From Gracilaria vermiculophylla (lineage: Eukaryota; Rhodophyta; Florideophyceae; Gracilariales; Gracilariaceae): a stretch of 64,000 nucleotides of DNA. The stretch is from assembly GCA_019155205.2 (NCBI GenBank), contig JAHNZQ020000308.1, positions 1,375,241-1,439,240 of the forward strand, given 5' to 3'. The notes beneath the pieces were generated by a model. That model did no database searches, was not told where the DNA came from, and saw only the letters and a list, made by a program, of their open reading frames with translations. Each line of letters starts with the position of its first letter. The first letter of the stretch is position 1. This document shows positions 32,662-43,461 of the stretch, one piece after another. The position numbers and the translations under genes are program-made.

Positions 32662-35600
32662 GTGGCATTTTGATAGCAAATTGTAATAGATGTCATCCAA
32701 TCCAGCTCTATCCTTATTGCTACAAATGTAGAAATAAAAATTTCGGTTCAAAAAACTTAATATTATTTAGTACTTCACAGTCTTGTTTTATTCTACGCTA
32801 TTTAAGATAGTAGGTTTATAAAAACGTTGGATTGCTATCTATATCTGAATCATATTTCACAGAAAAGCACAGAACGTGTTATCGAATAAATTCTAATAAC
32901 TTTAATTCTTATTTTCTGTTTGCTGTTTAATTTTGGGATTTTGAGCTTTTGAAGAGCCATCAACCATCAATAAGAATTTTTTTAATTTTCATAGCTGTTA
33001 TGAACACGAAAAATGTGCTTTGTATAGTATTTGATCTTGACTAAATTGATAACAAAGAAAAACAGTTTTCTGCAGATCATGAATATTTAGCGCATATTTA
33101 CAGTTTGATCATAACGGAGCAAGAGTGTTGTTGAAGTATTTATTAATTTGAACAGAAAAACGTTCATGGTTCCTCAAAAAAATGCATCGGGTAATATAAA
33201 GATTCATTGTCTTTTGTCAATCCTCGCGTTTTTAATACAACTTTTGAAAATTATTTTCGACTCCAGATATGGTATAAGATGTAAAATCATCAGAGGAGAA
33301 AGAAATGAAGTACAATAAATATTGCTCTTGTGAAGAAAAAGAACTTGCAACTAAAAATGAGAAAAAAGTATTTATTATTTTTAGAAACTGTGGATCTAGT
33401 AAACATTTAACTATAGTTTAAGTAGTACCTTTACTTATAACTATCATATTATAGATAGTAGTTCTCTATTATTAATTGTCAGTCCATTTCATATGTTTCC
33501 CAGACATTAATCATTACTACATACAAATTATGCTAATCAGAAAGCATTTGAGAAATACTTATTCTAATAATGTTCAAAGTTTAATCTTCCTTTGAATATT
33601 GGACTTGTTTTTTTTTTTTAAGTTTCTGAATATCTTGTCCCGAATGATACAAGTCTACATACAACGCGTTCATATCCATGAAGCGCACCAAAATGTGCAC
33701 TGTTGCCCACTGTACCCGTATTTCTACCTAAATCCGTTCAATATTAAGTTTCAGAAAGATAAGAAATCTCGAACTCGCGCGTAATTACTTCCACAACACC
33801 TCATCTTTTTGTCACAAAACAATACCAGATTTGCAAATGTAAAAGCGTATAGCACATTACTTTAAACAGTACTTTAGATCTAGGCCGTTTTTCTCATTTT
33901 CATATCATTTGTCTTAAACATGTAGTTCAATATAATCATAACGTCCTACTAGTAATACCAAAATGCTTAGCGCCAATACTATGCAGAACTATATGCAAGA
34001 AGAATTATCCTACTTTTTTATTTTGCACTAAATATGCCATTAAACGAACGATATGTTTATTAGAAAGAGCAAAATGTCGATGAATCAAGCATGAAAATGC
34101 GAACACAAATTTTCAGCATCACATGGGTTAGCAGCTAATTAAGCTTATTTCAAAATAAAAGATGAAGTCAAAATTGAATTTTAGTGCAGCAGTTGTGCTT
34201 TTTCCCTAACAAATACTACAAGTATCTGTGTTATCAAACAAGAAGCACAGACAAAAACACATTGTGATAAGTCGTGAGAGCCAAAGAATCTTTAAAACGC
34301 CCAAGTGATGTTTTCATACGCAGTTCAAACCAGAAGCAAACCATGACACTAATAAGAAAACTTTTCAACATTTTTGCGTATATCGAAGAACATATAAAAT
34401 AAATTATGATCTAGTTGTGTTTGAAAATTTTTGAGTGTGTTTGATTATGCTGGTCTCTGTATAATGCAGATTTTATTTCATATGAAGGGCAAATAGCGAT
34501 TCTTCGAGCAGAAAATGACAGACAACGACAAAACGTGACACCCGTCTAATGGAAATTTTGCTGATACTTACAGTTTCTCTTCTTTCTTCGTTTTTTTGGA
34601 GAACATTTTTTTAAGTTTCTTTTAAACTGCGTCGGTCCGTGTATTTAAACGGGATCCGCTTCCTTCTTCATTTCGTTCCAAACTTCAATGTTTTTATCGG
34701 AGAAAGGCACCCGAGGAGAAAGCGAATGGTGTGTGTGCCTCGAAAGTGCGCATGCAACCTTGCTATATTTCGGTTATTGGTATTCGAGCGCATCGTCGCT
34801 TTCATGCATGATAAATTAATCCTGAGAACTTCAGAAGACGCTATATGAAATTAAGCTACGAAAAGAAAAAAAATTAGGAGTGCATCCCGAATAAAAAAAA
34901 TAAGGAGTGCATCCTGAATTATACGAAATAGCTATTCCAGAATACATAAATGTGGAAAATTATAATCAAAATAGAGAAAACAATGTATTTCTTTTATGTC
35001 TTTGTAAATTTTGAGATTTCACACAGTATCGACAAAATGTTCGTTCAAAGTGGGTTTAAATCTGATAAGATTCAAGCCAAAAATGCATGGGCAATATCAC
35101 AAGAGCGAGATGGAGATGATGTTTAACTGACCTCCTTCGTGCAGTCATGGTAAAAATCCACGAGAAGAATGCCTTTTTTTTATTGCACTGCAAATCCTCG
35201 AGTTTCGAAAGTCAATCTACTCATGACCTAACGGGGCAGAGCATAAACGCTGGCTGATACGTATTGAAATGATGCATTTTGGACGGAGTGAACGACTCAC
35301 TGACCGTAGCGAATTGATGGAGGAGCAGCTCGCGAACGACGAAAACCTGACCCTATATCGGAACGTGTTGACGCGGAAAGAAGCGGCTCGTCCAGATATT
35401 TATTTATGTTTGCGCCCTTCATTTTATCAAATTCGGCTCAGAGCTAACGTAAAGTGAACCAAGGTTTGCGACACATGGCGCTTGTCCCAACATTTGCTTC
35501 CCCAATGAAATAAAAAATTTCTGCGGTACTTGTGTATTTACTACTACACAAAGGGTACTACGGACTCTGCCCTCAAAAATGAGCTTCTGGGAGCAATGTT

Positions 35601-35832
35601 GTCAGGCGGGGTCAAGCAGTAAGCGTAAAGAGCTCCGCCGGACTGTAGACGATCCAATCTGCTGCATATTCTGCTGCACAGACCCGGCCGAGCGTTTGCC
35701 CATCGTTCGAGCATATTATGCCCTTTCCTCACATTCAAGAGGCTGCCACCGTGCGTTGCAGAATTTGACAAATACGAAGCGCCCTCCCTCCATGAAAGTC
35801 GTCCCTATCTCTTCTTCCGCGGCCTCCGTACT
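32662..35832. other. AT-rich gene desert
   Basis: No coding, RNA or transposon feature recognised. Short ORFs are shadow-like and mostly begin at non-ATG codons. The composition becomes balanced again from about 35.2 kb, near the HAD gene. Confidence 0.6.
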
Positions 35833-36759
35833 ATGCTCTTTCTTCCGCCACCACTTCAAAGAGTCGTTGCATCCCCCACGCCGCTCAGCAGAGTATCGGG
35901 ACCATGTATCTGCAAAATCAACGCGTCCAGTCCGTCACTCCGCCCACGCATTCGGATAATAGCCAGTGATATTGATGGAACTCTGCTCACATCGAAAAAA
36001 CGTCTTCATCCGAGCAACGAGCCTCTGGTAATGCGCGCAGTTGAATCAGGTGTACTGTTCGTTCCAGCCACTGGAAAATCTGCCAGTGGCGCTCTGAAAG
36101 CGCTGGGGGGCTCTCTGACGTCGTTTTTGAAGAACAGGCAGCCTTCAATGCCTGGGATTTTTCTCAACGGTTTGTTGGTGAAGGCCAACGGGAGGGTGAT
36201 TTTTGAGAGAACTCTTCACAATATCGACGTCCTTAAAGTGTTACGGGAGATAAAGCGTCTGCAACTCACACCATTGTTATATTCCGCCGACGACGTTCTG
36301 GTGTACAAGAGGTCCATCTACACGGACATGTTTATGGTTTCTTTCGAACCAGAACCGCAAGAAGTTGATTTGGATCAGCAAGCGGTCCAATTACCCATCC
36401 ACAAGATCCTGCTGGTTGATGAAAGTGGCGGAGATATAAGGCGTTTCCGAAACGAACTTTCGCAAACTCTGAGCAAAGTGGCAACAATCACACAAGCGCG
36501 ACCAGACGTGTTGGAAGTGCTCCCGAAAGGCGCAAGTAAGGGCATAGCGCTGCAGCATCTGCTCTCTTATTTACAAATCTCGAAGGAGAGCGCCATGGCC
36601 GTTGGAGATGGAGAGAACGACTTGGAGATGTTGCAAGTTGCCGGTGTGGCTGTTGCCACTGGAAATGCCGTTCCGAGGCTGATGGATGTGGCTCATCACG
36701 TTGTTTGTGACAATGATGACGGAGCTGTCGCAGATGCCATAAACAAGTTTGTACTTTAA
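35833..36759 (+). CDS. HAD-superfamily hydrolase, Cof/HAD-IIB type
   Basis: A 308-residue phosphatase-like protein. All four HAD motifs are present: ASDIDGTLL (nucleophile D46 and D48), VPATGK (Thr80), an LPKGASKG Lys motif near 232-236, and GDGENDLEML (258 on) with the Mg2+-binding Asp residues. The long insert between motifs II and III marks the C2 cap of the IIB/Cof subfamily, whose members dephosphorylate sugar phosphates, nucleotides or cofactor intermediates; the substrate here cannot be told. About 40 N-terminal residues rich in Ser, Pro and Arg precede the domain and could be an organellar transit peptide. It converges with the PAK gene, with 294 bp between the stop codons. No intron. 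Confidence 0.92.
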   Translation: MLFLPPPLQRVVASPTPLSRVSGPCICKINASSPSLRPRIRIIASDIDGTLLTSKKRLHPSNEPLVMRAVESGVLFVPATGKSASGALKALGGSLTSFLKNRQPSMPGIFLNGLLVKANGRVIFERTLHNIDVLKVLREIKRLQLTPLLYSADDVLVYKRSIYTDMFMVSFEPEPQEVDLDQQAVQLPIHKILLVDESGGDIRRFRNELSQTLSKVATITQARPDVLEVLPKGASKGIALQHLLSYLQISKESAMAVGDGENDLEMLQVAGVAVATGNAVPRLMDVAHHVVCDNDDGAVADAINKFVL

Positions 36760-37053
36760 TCACCGGCTACTCGTTTGAACAAGTTCATTGTTGAATCAAT
36801 ACGAGTATTGCATCGATGGGTTTTGTGTTACAGAGGTAGAAGAGAAAAAAATTATCAACTAACAACGGAGGCGAGACGGAGGCGAAGGTACTTCTTCTGC
36901 GCGAGCGATAGCCGAGGGGGTGCAGCGAGGGGTTTTAGGGACGGGAGTGGGGTAGGGAATGGGGGGAAATAAAGGAAATCGATTGTTGTAAAGGGGAAAG
37001 CGGGGCAGAGGGTTGCACACGCGTTTTGTTTGGACACACAAGCCTGCTTAGCG

Positions 37054-38556
37054 TCAGCTACTATTCCTGACATCGTCGCGCATCTTTGCAAACACGGCCG
37101 CCACTTGCTCTTTTTCCGCTGCGCGTTTCAGAAATGGGTGGCTCAGCAACTGACTGGCGGAAGCTCTCCTGGCCGGGTTAACCACCAAGCACTGTGTAAC
37201 AAAGTCGACAAATTCGGAGCTCCATCTAGCTGGTTCTCTCAAGGTTGGGGGTGCCTGAGTTGTGATCAAGAACATTGCGCGCAACGGCTTTTCGCTCATG
37301 AGCGGCGGTTCCCATTCAGCACACTCAATGGCTAAGATGCCCACGCTCCACAGATCCACTTTGTAATCGTACTCCTTCTGACGAATGAGTTCCGGGGCCA
37401 TCCAGTATGGAGTTCCAACACAGGTTGTGCGCTTCTTTCGTTCCTCAGTGAGTTCAGCGCAGAAGCCGAAATCGGCCAGCTTGCATTTCCCCTGTTGCGT
37501 GAGCAGAACATTGTCCGACTTGATATCGCGATGAAGGCGCTTCATTCCATGCATGAACTTGAGCCCCTTGAGCACCTCGCGAAGAACGAATGCAATGTGC
37601 GCTTCTTCCATGGTTTGAGAGAGACGCTGGTAATTTTCCAACACGTCGGTGAGGCATCCGCCGTCCATATATTCCATGGAGATCCACATGAATCCATTGT
37701 AATTGTAGGTCTCGTGGCATTTGATGAGGTTGGGGTGACGTGTGCAGCACATCATGCGGATCTCCATCTCCAGGGCATCAGCCTCTGTCTTGTTTGCCGG
37801 CTGGACTTTCTTCAGAGCCACTTTACGTCCGTCGTGCGTGGCTGCCTCATACACGCTTCCCGATGCTCCCTGTCCAATCTGGTGCATACTGGAGAACACG
37901 GTGCTGGGGTCCTTGTTGTGGATGTACACCGGCTGCTCCGGGGCTATGGACATGACTGTCCGGCGGTCAACGGCTCTAAGAGGGCGTGGGGCGCGCGAGG
38001 GAGGCGCGGCGGATCGTGGTACGCGGGTGGGCGGAGCATGCGGGGGCGGTGGACGCCTGTCTGGCGGACGCGGTGGAAGCTGCTTCGGTGGTTTCGGAGG
38101 GGCCTTGACGACGGGCGCTTTCTTCTTGGCAGGTTTGGCGGGAGGGGCTGCGGGAGGGATGGCGGGAGGGGGCTTGGGCTTGGGCACGGCGATGGCGGGG
38201 GGTTTCTTCATAGGTGGGGGGGCGCCGTACAGATAGAGCTGGAAGGCACGCAGAGCAGCATCAGGATCTGCGCGGAAGTCTTCTTGGGAGAGGCCCTGCT
38301 TGATGAGCTCGGTCTCCATGGCGGCTGGGAGGCCGCGGAAACCAGAGGAGGCTGAGGCGTCAGACTCGACGTGCACAGCGTGGGTGGAGGCGACGGGGAA
38401 GCCGACATGGGCATGCTTGCGCTTGTGGGGGGAAGCTCGCTTGCGGGGATAGGGGGGAATATGGGGAGCTGAGGGGAGGGCGTTAGTGGCAGTGTTTTCC
38501 TTGGCGTCAGTGTCGCGGGGAGAGAGGATGCGACGGAGGGATGTAAGGACGTCCAT
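37054..38556 (-). CDS. PAK-type Ser/Thr kinase with p21-binding domain
   Basis: A 500-residue STE20-family kinase. Residues about 51-109 resemble the CRIB/PBD of PAKs (HAVHVESD, GFRGLPAAMETELI, SQEDFRADPDAAL), which binds GTP-loaded Rac/Cdc42-like GTPases. A Pro/Lys-rich linker follows (111-200), with SH3-type PxxP motifs. The kinase domain (about 222-480) has the Gly loop GQGASGSV (228-235), Lys249, HRDIKSDN (342-349), DFG (362-364) and the activation segment CVGTPYWMAPEL. All catalytic residues are present. The expected role is signalling from Rho-family GTPases to cytoskeleton, polarity or MAPK output. It has a single exon and lies 253 bp downstream of the C2H2 gene on the same strand. Confidence 0.93.
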   Translation of the reverse strand: MDVLTSLRRILSPRDTDAKENTATNALPSAPHIPPYPRKRASPHKRKHAHVGFPVASTHAVHVESDASASSGFRGLPAAMETELIKQGLSQEDFRADPDAALRAFQLYLYGAPPPMKKPPAIAVPKPKPPPAIPPAAPPAKPAKKKAPVVKAPPKPPKQLPPRPPDRRPPPPHAPPTRVPRSAAPPSRAPRPLRAVDRRTVMSIAPEQPVYIHNKDPSTVFSSMHQIGQGASGSVYEAATHDGRKVALKKVQPANKTEADALEMEIRMMCCTRHPNLIKCHETYNYNGFMWISMEYMDGGCLTDVLENYQRLSQTMEEAHIAFVLREVLKGLKFMHGMKRLHRDIKSDNVLLTQQGKCKLADFGFCAELTEERKKRTTCVGTPYWMAPELIRQKEYDYKVDLWSVGILAIECAEWEPPLMSEKPLRAMFLITTQAPPTLREPARWSSEFVDFVTQCLVVNPARRASASQLLSHPFLKRAAEKEQVAAVFAKMRDDVRNSS

Positions 38557-38809
38557 GGTGGGAGGGACGGGAGGCTGAGTGTTTGGCGGCTGAGGCGAGA
38601 GCGGGTGCGGAGGGGGTAGGGGAGGCCACGATAGAGGCGGTGGTGGATTAAGTAGGAAGGCGGGCGGTGGGCGCTGCGAGATGGCGATGCGGTGCGGTGG
38701 TGGGACGGCGGTGATGTGGCGGTGATGCGGCGATGGGGCGCGCGACAGCGTCGCAGTGCCGTTACGTGACGCGGCGCACGCGTCGGCAGTTTCCGTTTCG
38801 TGACATGCG

Positions 38810-39634
38810 CTAGCGAGAGGGCGACAGCGAGGACAGCGAGTACAACGCGTGCGCGTGTAGCTGGTCGTGCGCGATCTTCTTGTGCTCGGTTAAGCGCGAC
38901 TGCGAGCGGAACGATGCGGTGCACACGTCGCACGCGAACGGCGCGTGCGCCGCGCCTCGCTGGTGCACCTCGCGCTGGTGCCGCCGCAGTGCCTGTGCCG
39001 ATGGGAAGGGCTGCGCGCAGAGCGTGTCGTTGCATTGCACGCTGTCGCGCGTGTGCATCATTTGCTGGTGCCGCCGCAGCGTGTCGCTCCGCCCGAAGCG
39101 CTTCCCGCATGCACCGCACGTCCACTGCTCCCCCCCGCGGTGCCGCTCCACTCCTTCCCCCCTCCGCCTCTCTGCCACCGTCGCCCCACTTGGTGCCACA
39201 GCTATCGTTTGGTGCCGCACCAACTGCGCGCTTTCACTCCCCTGCCACACTGCGTTCACACCCTCGCCCGCCGTCGCTGGCTGCTCCCGCCCTGTCCACA
39301 TTCGTCGCCCCTTATGCCGGCTGCTGCTGCTGCTGCTGTTACGGGTACCACCGCCGCTGCCGCTTGAAGCGCTGCTCGTGCTTGCTTTGTCTTGCGTCGT
39401 TTGCGATGATGACGATCCGCCCGCCCGCATTCTTCGCCCCACCCGCACAGTAGTACGCGACTTTGCTGCCGCCGATCCCGGACCTGACGCGTTCTTGGCT
39501 CCGCCATTATTGTACTTCATCCACGAACCTGAAAGAACATTTACGTTCACGCTGCACTTGTGCGTTCTCAGCAATGTTGCCGAACCGAACGTCTTCCCGC
39601 ATTTTGCGCATGCGACCCGCTTCTCGTCGTTCAT
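38810..39634 (-). CDS. C2H2 zinc-finger protein with N-terminal CCHC finger (copy A)
   Basis: A 274-residue putative nuclear DNA- or RNA-binding protein. Near the N-terminus is a C9-x2-C12-x12-H25-x-C27 finger (CAKCGKTFGSATLLRTHKC). A Ser/Gly/Arg-rich disordered linker follows, then three consecutive C2H2 fingers: WTCGACGKRF...HQQMMH (171-194), VQCNDTLCAQPF...HQREVH with C-x4-C spacing, and FACDVCTASF...HKKIAH. The C-terminus is short. Its architecture is shared with the protein at 46.7-47.3 kb. It is divergent from the plus-strand ORF starting at 39913, with 278 bp between the starts, which may share a promoter. Target unknown. Confidence 0.85.
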   Translation of the reverse strand: MNDEKRVACAKCGKTFGSATLLRTHKCSVNVNVLSGSWMKYNNGGAKNASGPGSAAAKSRTTVRVGRRMRAGGSSSSQTTQDKASTSSASSGSGGGTRNSSSSSSRHKGRRMWTGREQPATAGEGVNAVWQGSESAQLVRHQTIAVAPSGATVAERRRGEGVERHRGGEQWTCGACGKRFGRSDTLRRHQQMMHTRDSVQCNDTLCAQPFPSAQALRRHQREVHQRGAAHAPFACDVCTASFRSQSRLTEHKKIAHDQLHAHALYSLSSLSPSR

Positions 39635-39912
39635 AACTCGCGCCCATCATCACCTCCCACCTTCCCCACCCTTTTCATCAACATCTTTCAGTTCTAATTT
39701 CTTCATCAATTATGTGCCATATGCGCTTTTCACACTTTGCATCTCATGGTCACACATCCACGAAGCTCTTGTCTCATCCTGTGCGCCTCACCTTATTTTC
39801 TTTATCTATTTGCGACTCTTTGTGCTGGCCACAGCGCTCCATCAGTGTCTCGGGTTTTAATTGCATTCGTCTGATCACACACAAGTCAGCCGTCATCATC
39901 TCACGCAAAATC

Positions 39913-40350
39913 ATGTCCGGTCAGAAATCCAGCATTACCCGCCCACATTCCGAGCGTAACTCAATCTCTTCGGACTTTGTTCTCTACATCCGATCATTAC
40001 GGTGCGAATCGTGGATGGAGAAGGTGCGTGACACGAGTGCCCTCCATTTAATGAAGAACCAAACCACGTCTCTGTTCCCGATAAATTATGCCCAATATCA
40101 TACCTTAAATACATTCGCAAACACCATCATTACATCTGCCAACACCTGTTACATTAACGCGTATCCAGCGCTTCAACGTGCCGCTGTCATCAACTTTCAG
40201 AGATTCATCGGTACAAAGTGTCAACAGCAAGGCGTCGACACAGTATGCTTCAACCCTTTTATAAATCGCAAGACACATGAGCGAATCAGGCGAGAAAAAG
40301 TGAGGCGGCCGCACAACCATACAAAACTTGTACGAAACTTTGAGAGGTAG
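39913..40350 (+). CDS. Hypothetical protein, weakly MCM N-terminus-like
   Basis: 145 codons from ATG 39913; the open frame extends upstream to 39712, but this ATG starts the better-looking sequence. Residues about 20-98 (DFVLYIRSLRCESWMEKV, LFPINYAQYHTLNTFANTI, AYPALQRAAVINFQRF) have a hydrophobic pattern like the N-terminal A domain of MCM3-type replicative helicase subunits. No MCM core (Walker A, arginine finger) follows in the window. It could be a truncated MCM relic, a first exon, or chance. It shares an intergenic region with the divergent zinc-finger gene. Confidence 0.35.
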   Translation: MSGQKSSITRPHSERNSISSDFVLYIRSLRCESWMEKVRDTSALHLMKNQTTSLFPINYAQYHTLNTFANTIITSANTCYINAYPALQRAAVINFQRFIGTKCQQQGVDTVCFNPFINRKTHERIRREKVRRPHNHTKLVRNFER

Positions 40351-43300
40351 AAATATCATGCTTCGAACTCAATGTGTTTAGTGTCACGTGAGAGACATAA
40401 ATTGCTCTGGACGCCGGCTTCACATGGTCTCGGTGCGGGTATGACTGAACCAGCTTTGTTGCTTATTCCCATGAAGCCAAATTGGCTTTTCTGCCACCGC
40501 AGTCAATGCCCAGCAACTTTAAAGCATACTTACCCTTCTTCAACGAAAGTATTATTGCCTAATCCATTTTAATATCGCAGCCTGGACGGCAACAAAACAT
40601 GCATACATCTGTCACAGATGTCGCTTGCAATGACGCGCCTTCCTAGTTTGTTCCACTCTCACAAGACCATCAAAGCTTCCTGCAAACTAAGTCTGGACAT
40701 GCGCAAAGTATTGCTGCAAAGATTTTCCAACTTGCACCTCTTGTAGATTATAATCTAAAACATAATTTATCATATTTGGAACCTATAGCCCACCGTGGCC
40801 TTAGAACATTTGACGAGTGGTCTTTCAACCTATTTGATACAGTTATACTGTAAATCCAACAGGTGAGGACTCTCGCGATGAACTTTTAATCCCGATAAAT
40901 CACCGTTCCGGTTTCTATGTCTGACGTCGACATCTCACCGAAACAAAACGCATGCAGGACATCAAGGATTGAGGACAGATATGGTAAGACGCACAGCGCA
41001 GATGCGTTTCCAAGGTTAATATGGAGGACGTGAAGTCTAAGCCATATCGGTCGGTCCTCGGATATGTAGTTGGAGCCGGACACGCTTCGAGAGTCAGACA
41101 CGTAGTGCTCTGCTTCATCATCGCAATTCATGGATCTTCGAAACGCTTCAGGCAAGAAAGATCACTTTTCTCTGATTGCGCACCTCACAATATGGCAAAA
41201 AAGCTACCGACAACCTGACGAAGCTGCATCCAAGGATAATGAAACCAAAGAGACGCGAACAGGATGCGAGTTTTCCATGTGTCCGTTTTGCGTGAAATGT
41301 CGTGTACAAGATCCCCAAAACGATTTCGGACTCGGGAGACATCTGCTTTTTATTGTATTGTTTATGACGTTGTAAACAAAAGCCCACGTTCTGACCACCA
41401 AGAACAGGCAAACGCTGTGATCCCAAGAATACTTGTTTTTTCGAAATGAGCATTTCTGAGGATAATGAGCAAAAAATAACCTCTGAACCAACTACTGTAC
41501 ACTCTGGTCGTGATACAGATTGAAATGAACGGCGTTTGTTGGCGATTTGGGCGGCAGTTTGCCGAGCACCTACGTTTTGTATGGTGGAAAACTCAACATA
41601 CCACCAATCATGTCGGTTCGCGCGCGTTCCGCGCGACACGCACCCTCTCAGTTGCCGAGTTCTGCAGTTGTGTGTTGTACCTTGTCAAACGAGTTGGCTT
41701 GGTGGAGAAGCGCGCCCTGTTGAGAAACTATTGACAAATGCAAATGTTTTCAATTTTAAGAATCAAAAACTTGCATTCTTTTTCAGAACGGAGCTATACA
41801 ATTACCTTGTATAATTGAAAATATTCATATTCAACATTTTAATAGAATCAGTAATATTGCAAGAACTTCCAGCATTCATATCTTTTGGGGTATTTTGAAT
41901 TTAAATATTAGTCGATTTGCATCTCTTACTATTTGTATTTTCTTCAATAGATGCAAATCACATGTACAAGAAGATGATAAAATCAAAGAGCTTGATGTTT
42001 CAATTTCAGAGTTTACCATACTTAAACAATACTAAAAATCCAAAATTACGAATACACAGCTGTTCATCAATATTTCCTCATTAATTTTGATGCATTTTAA
42101 GAACCAAACTTTTGATTCTTAAAGATTTAATATATAAATTGCAAATAGATACATTGACTTTAATGAGCCAAACGGGCACACGAATTTTTAAGTGGTGTTA
42201 TACGTGTCTTTGAATCAAGAAATCGGAAACCATTAGATGGCCAAGTATCCGATGTCCTGATTCACATTTTCTGAGAGATGCACAAATTAAAAAGCAAAGT
42301 TTACAAAATGTTTTCCACAGAGAACATGCAATTTGGATCTGGCATGCAGCAGTCAAAATATCTAAATTTATTAGTATTTTCCAGTCTAACAACAATAATC
42401 AACCACCCGTATATATGTAATTTTTTATATACCTTGCTAAATGTCTTACGGCACCACTCAATTGATTACCTCACTTCTTATTTTTTCTCAAAAAAGAAAA
42501 AATTCTATCAACAAAATTTCTTGTTTTAGATTCTTCAAATCTTTCAAAGCGTAAACAGTGCTGAGCGATTTTGTAATAAAATACTGCTCAAACTTCTCAT
42601 TGTTGAGTTTGTCGAACAATTAACATCTTGAAACTTCTATGTCTTGAAGAGGTATCTGAGGTGAAAACAAAACGATGTGTGATGAGGGATGCTGACTCAA
42701 GGAAGGAAATCAGCAGCCCTCCCTTAATAGATATAGCAGACCCACGTGAGCACAGAGAGTACCAGATATGTGCTCACGTAATGCAATACAAATAAAACCT
42801 CAGACAAGAATCACGCCTACAAAAAAAATTCAAGAATAAAGAGAATACAAAGGTTCAAACTTACTGAGGCTATTGACACAATAAAAGACTGTTTTCTGTA
42901 TAAATAAACAAAAATAAGAAAAACGATTAAAAGAACCTAAACAGAAACTGTTTATGATTTAATTTTTAAAATACATTACAAAACAAAAAATAAAAGAAAA
43001 ACTAAACTGTTGGTTTATTTATTTTACAACTCTTGGTTGTCTTCTATTTTTTAGCCAAAACTTCACAGATTTATTGAACTGTTAAAATGATAATCATCAT
43101 TTCTTTATTAAGTAACCGATTTCCGTTGCCTCTTTTCTTTTTTAAATCTTATCAAGGTAATCTAGACTATATTTAAACAGTTTTATAAATTATTTGCCTT
43201 TCATGTACTTCAGAGTTCAAATATGTTTAAGCCTTAAATCATTTTTTAACAATAAAGTCCAATCCGGTATACTTATATTCTTGTTTGTTTTACTTTTGTT

Positions 43301-43461
43301 CTTTTAGAATGGAGCACAAATCAGGTTTATAATTTTGCATAAAACAGTGAATGAGCTAAAATGTGTAATAGGTTGATGTCGTCAATTTTATGTGCTTTTG
43401 AACAGATCAAATTGCAGCTGGTGAAATTTGTTTCTGCTTTCATTAATACTTCTGCCATGTA
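40351..43461. other. Intergenic, AT-rich from about 41.7 kb
   Basis: No supported gene. Frames at 40.9-41.8 kb are open on both strands but show no domain. After 41.7 kb the DNA is strongly AT-rich and featureless up to the Tc1 element. Confidence 0.5.

Noticed and set aside
37495..38355. 286-codon plus-strand ORF
   Set aside because: Antisense shadow of the PAK kinase gene.
41148..41639. 163-codon minus-strand ORF
   Set aside because: Open on both strands with no recognisable domain and no conserved neighbour; likely chance.
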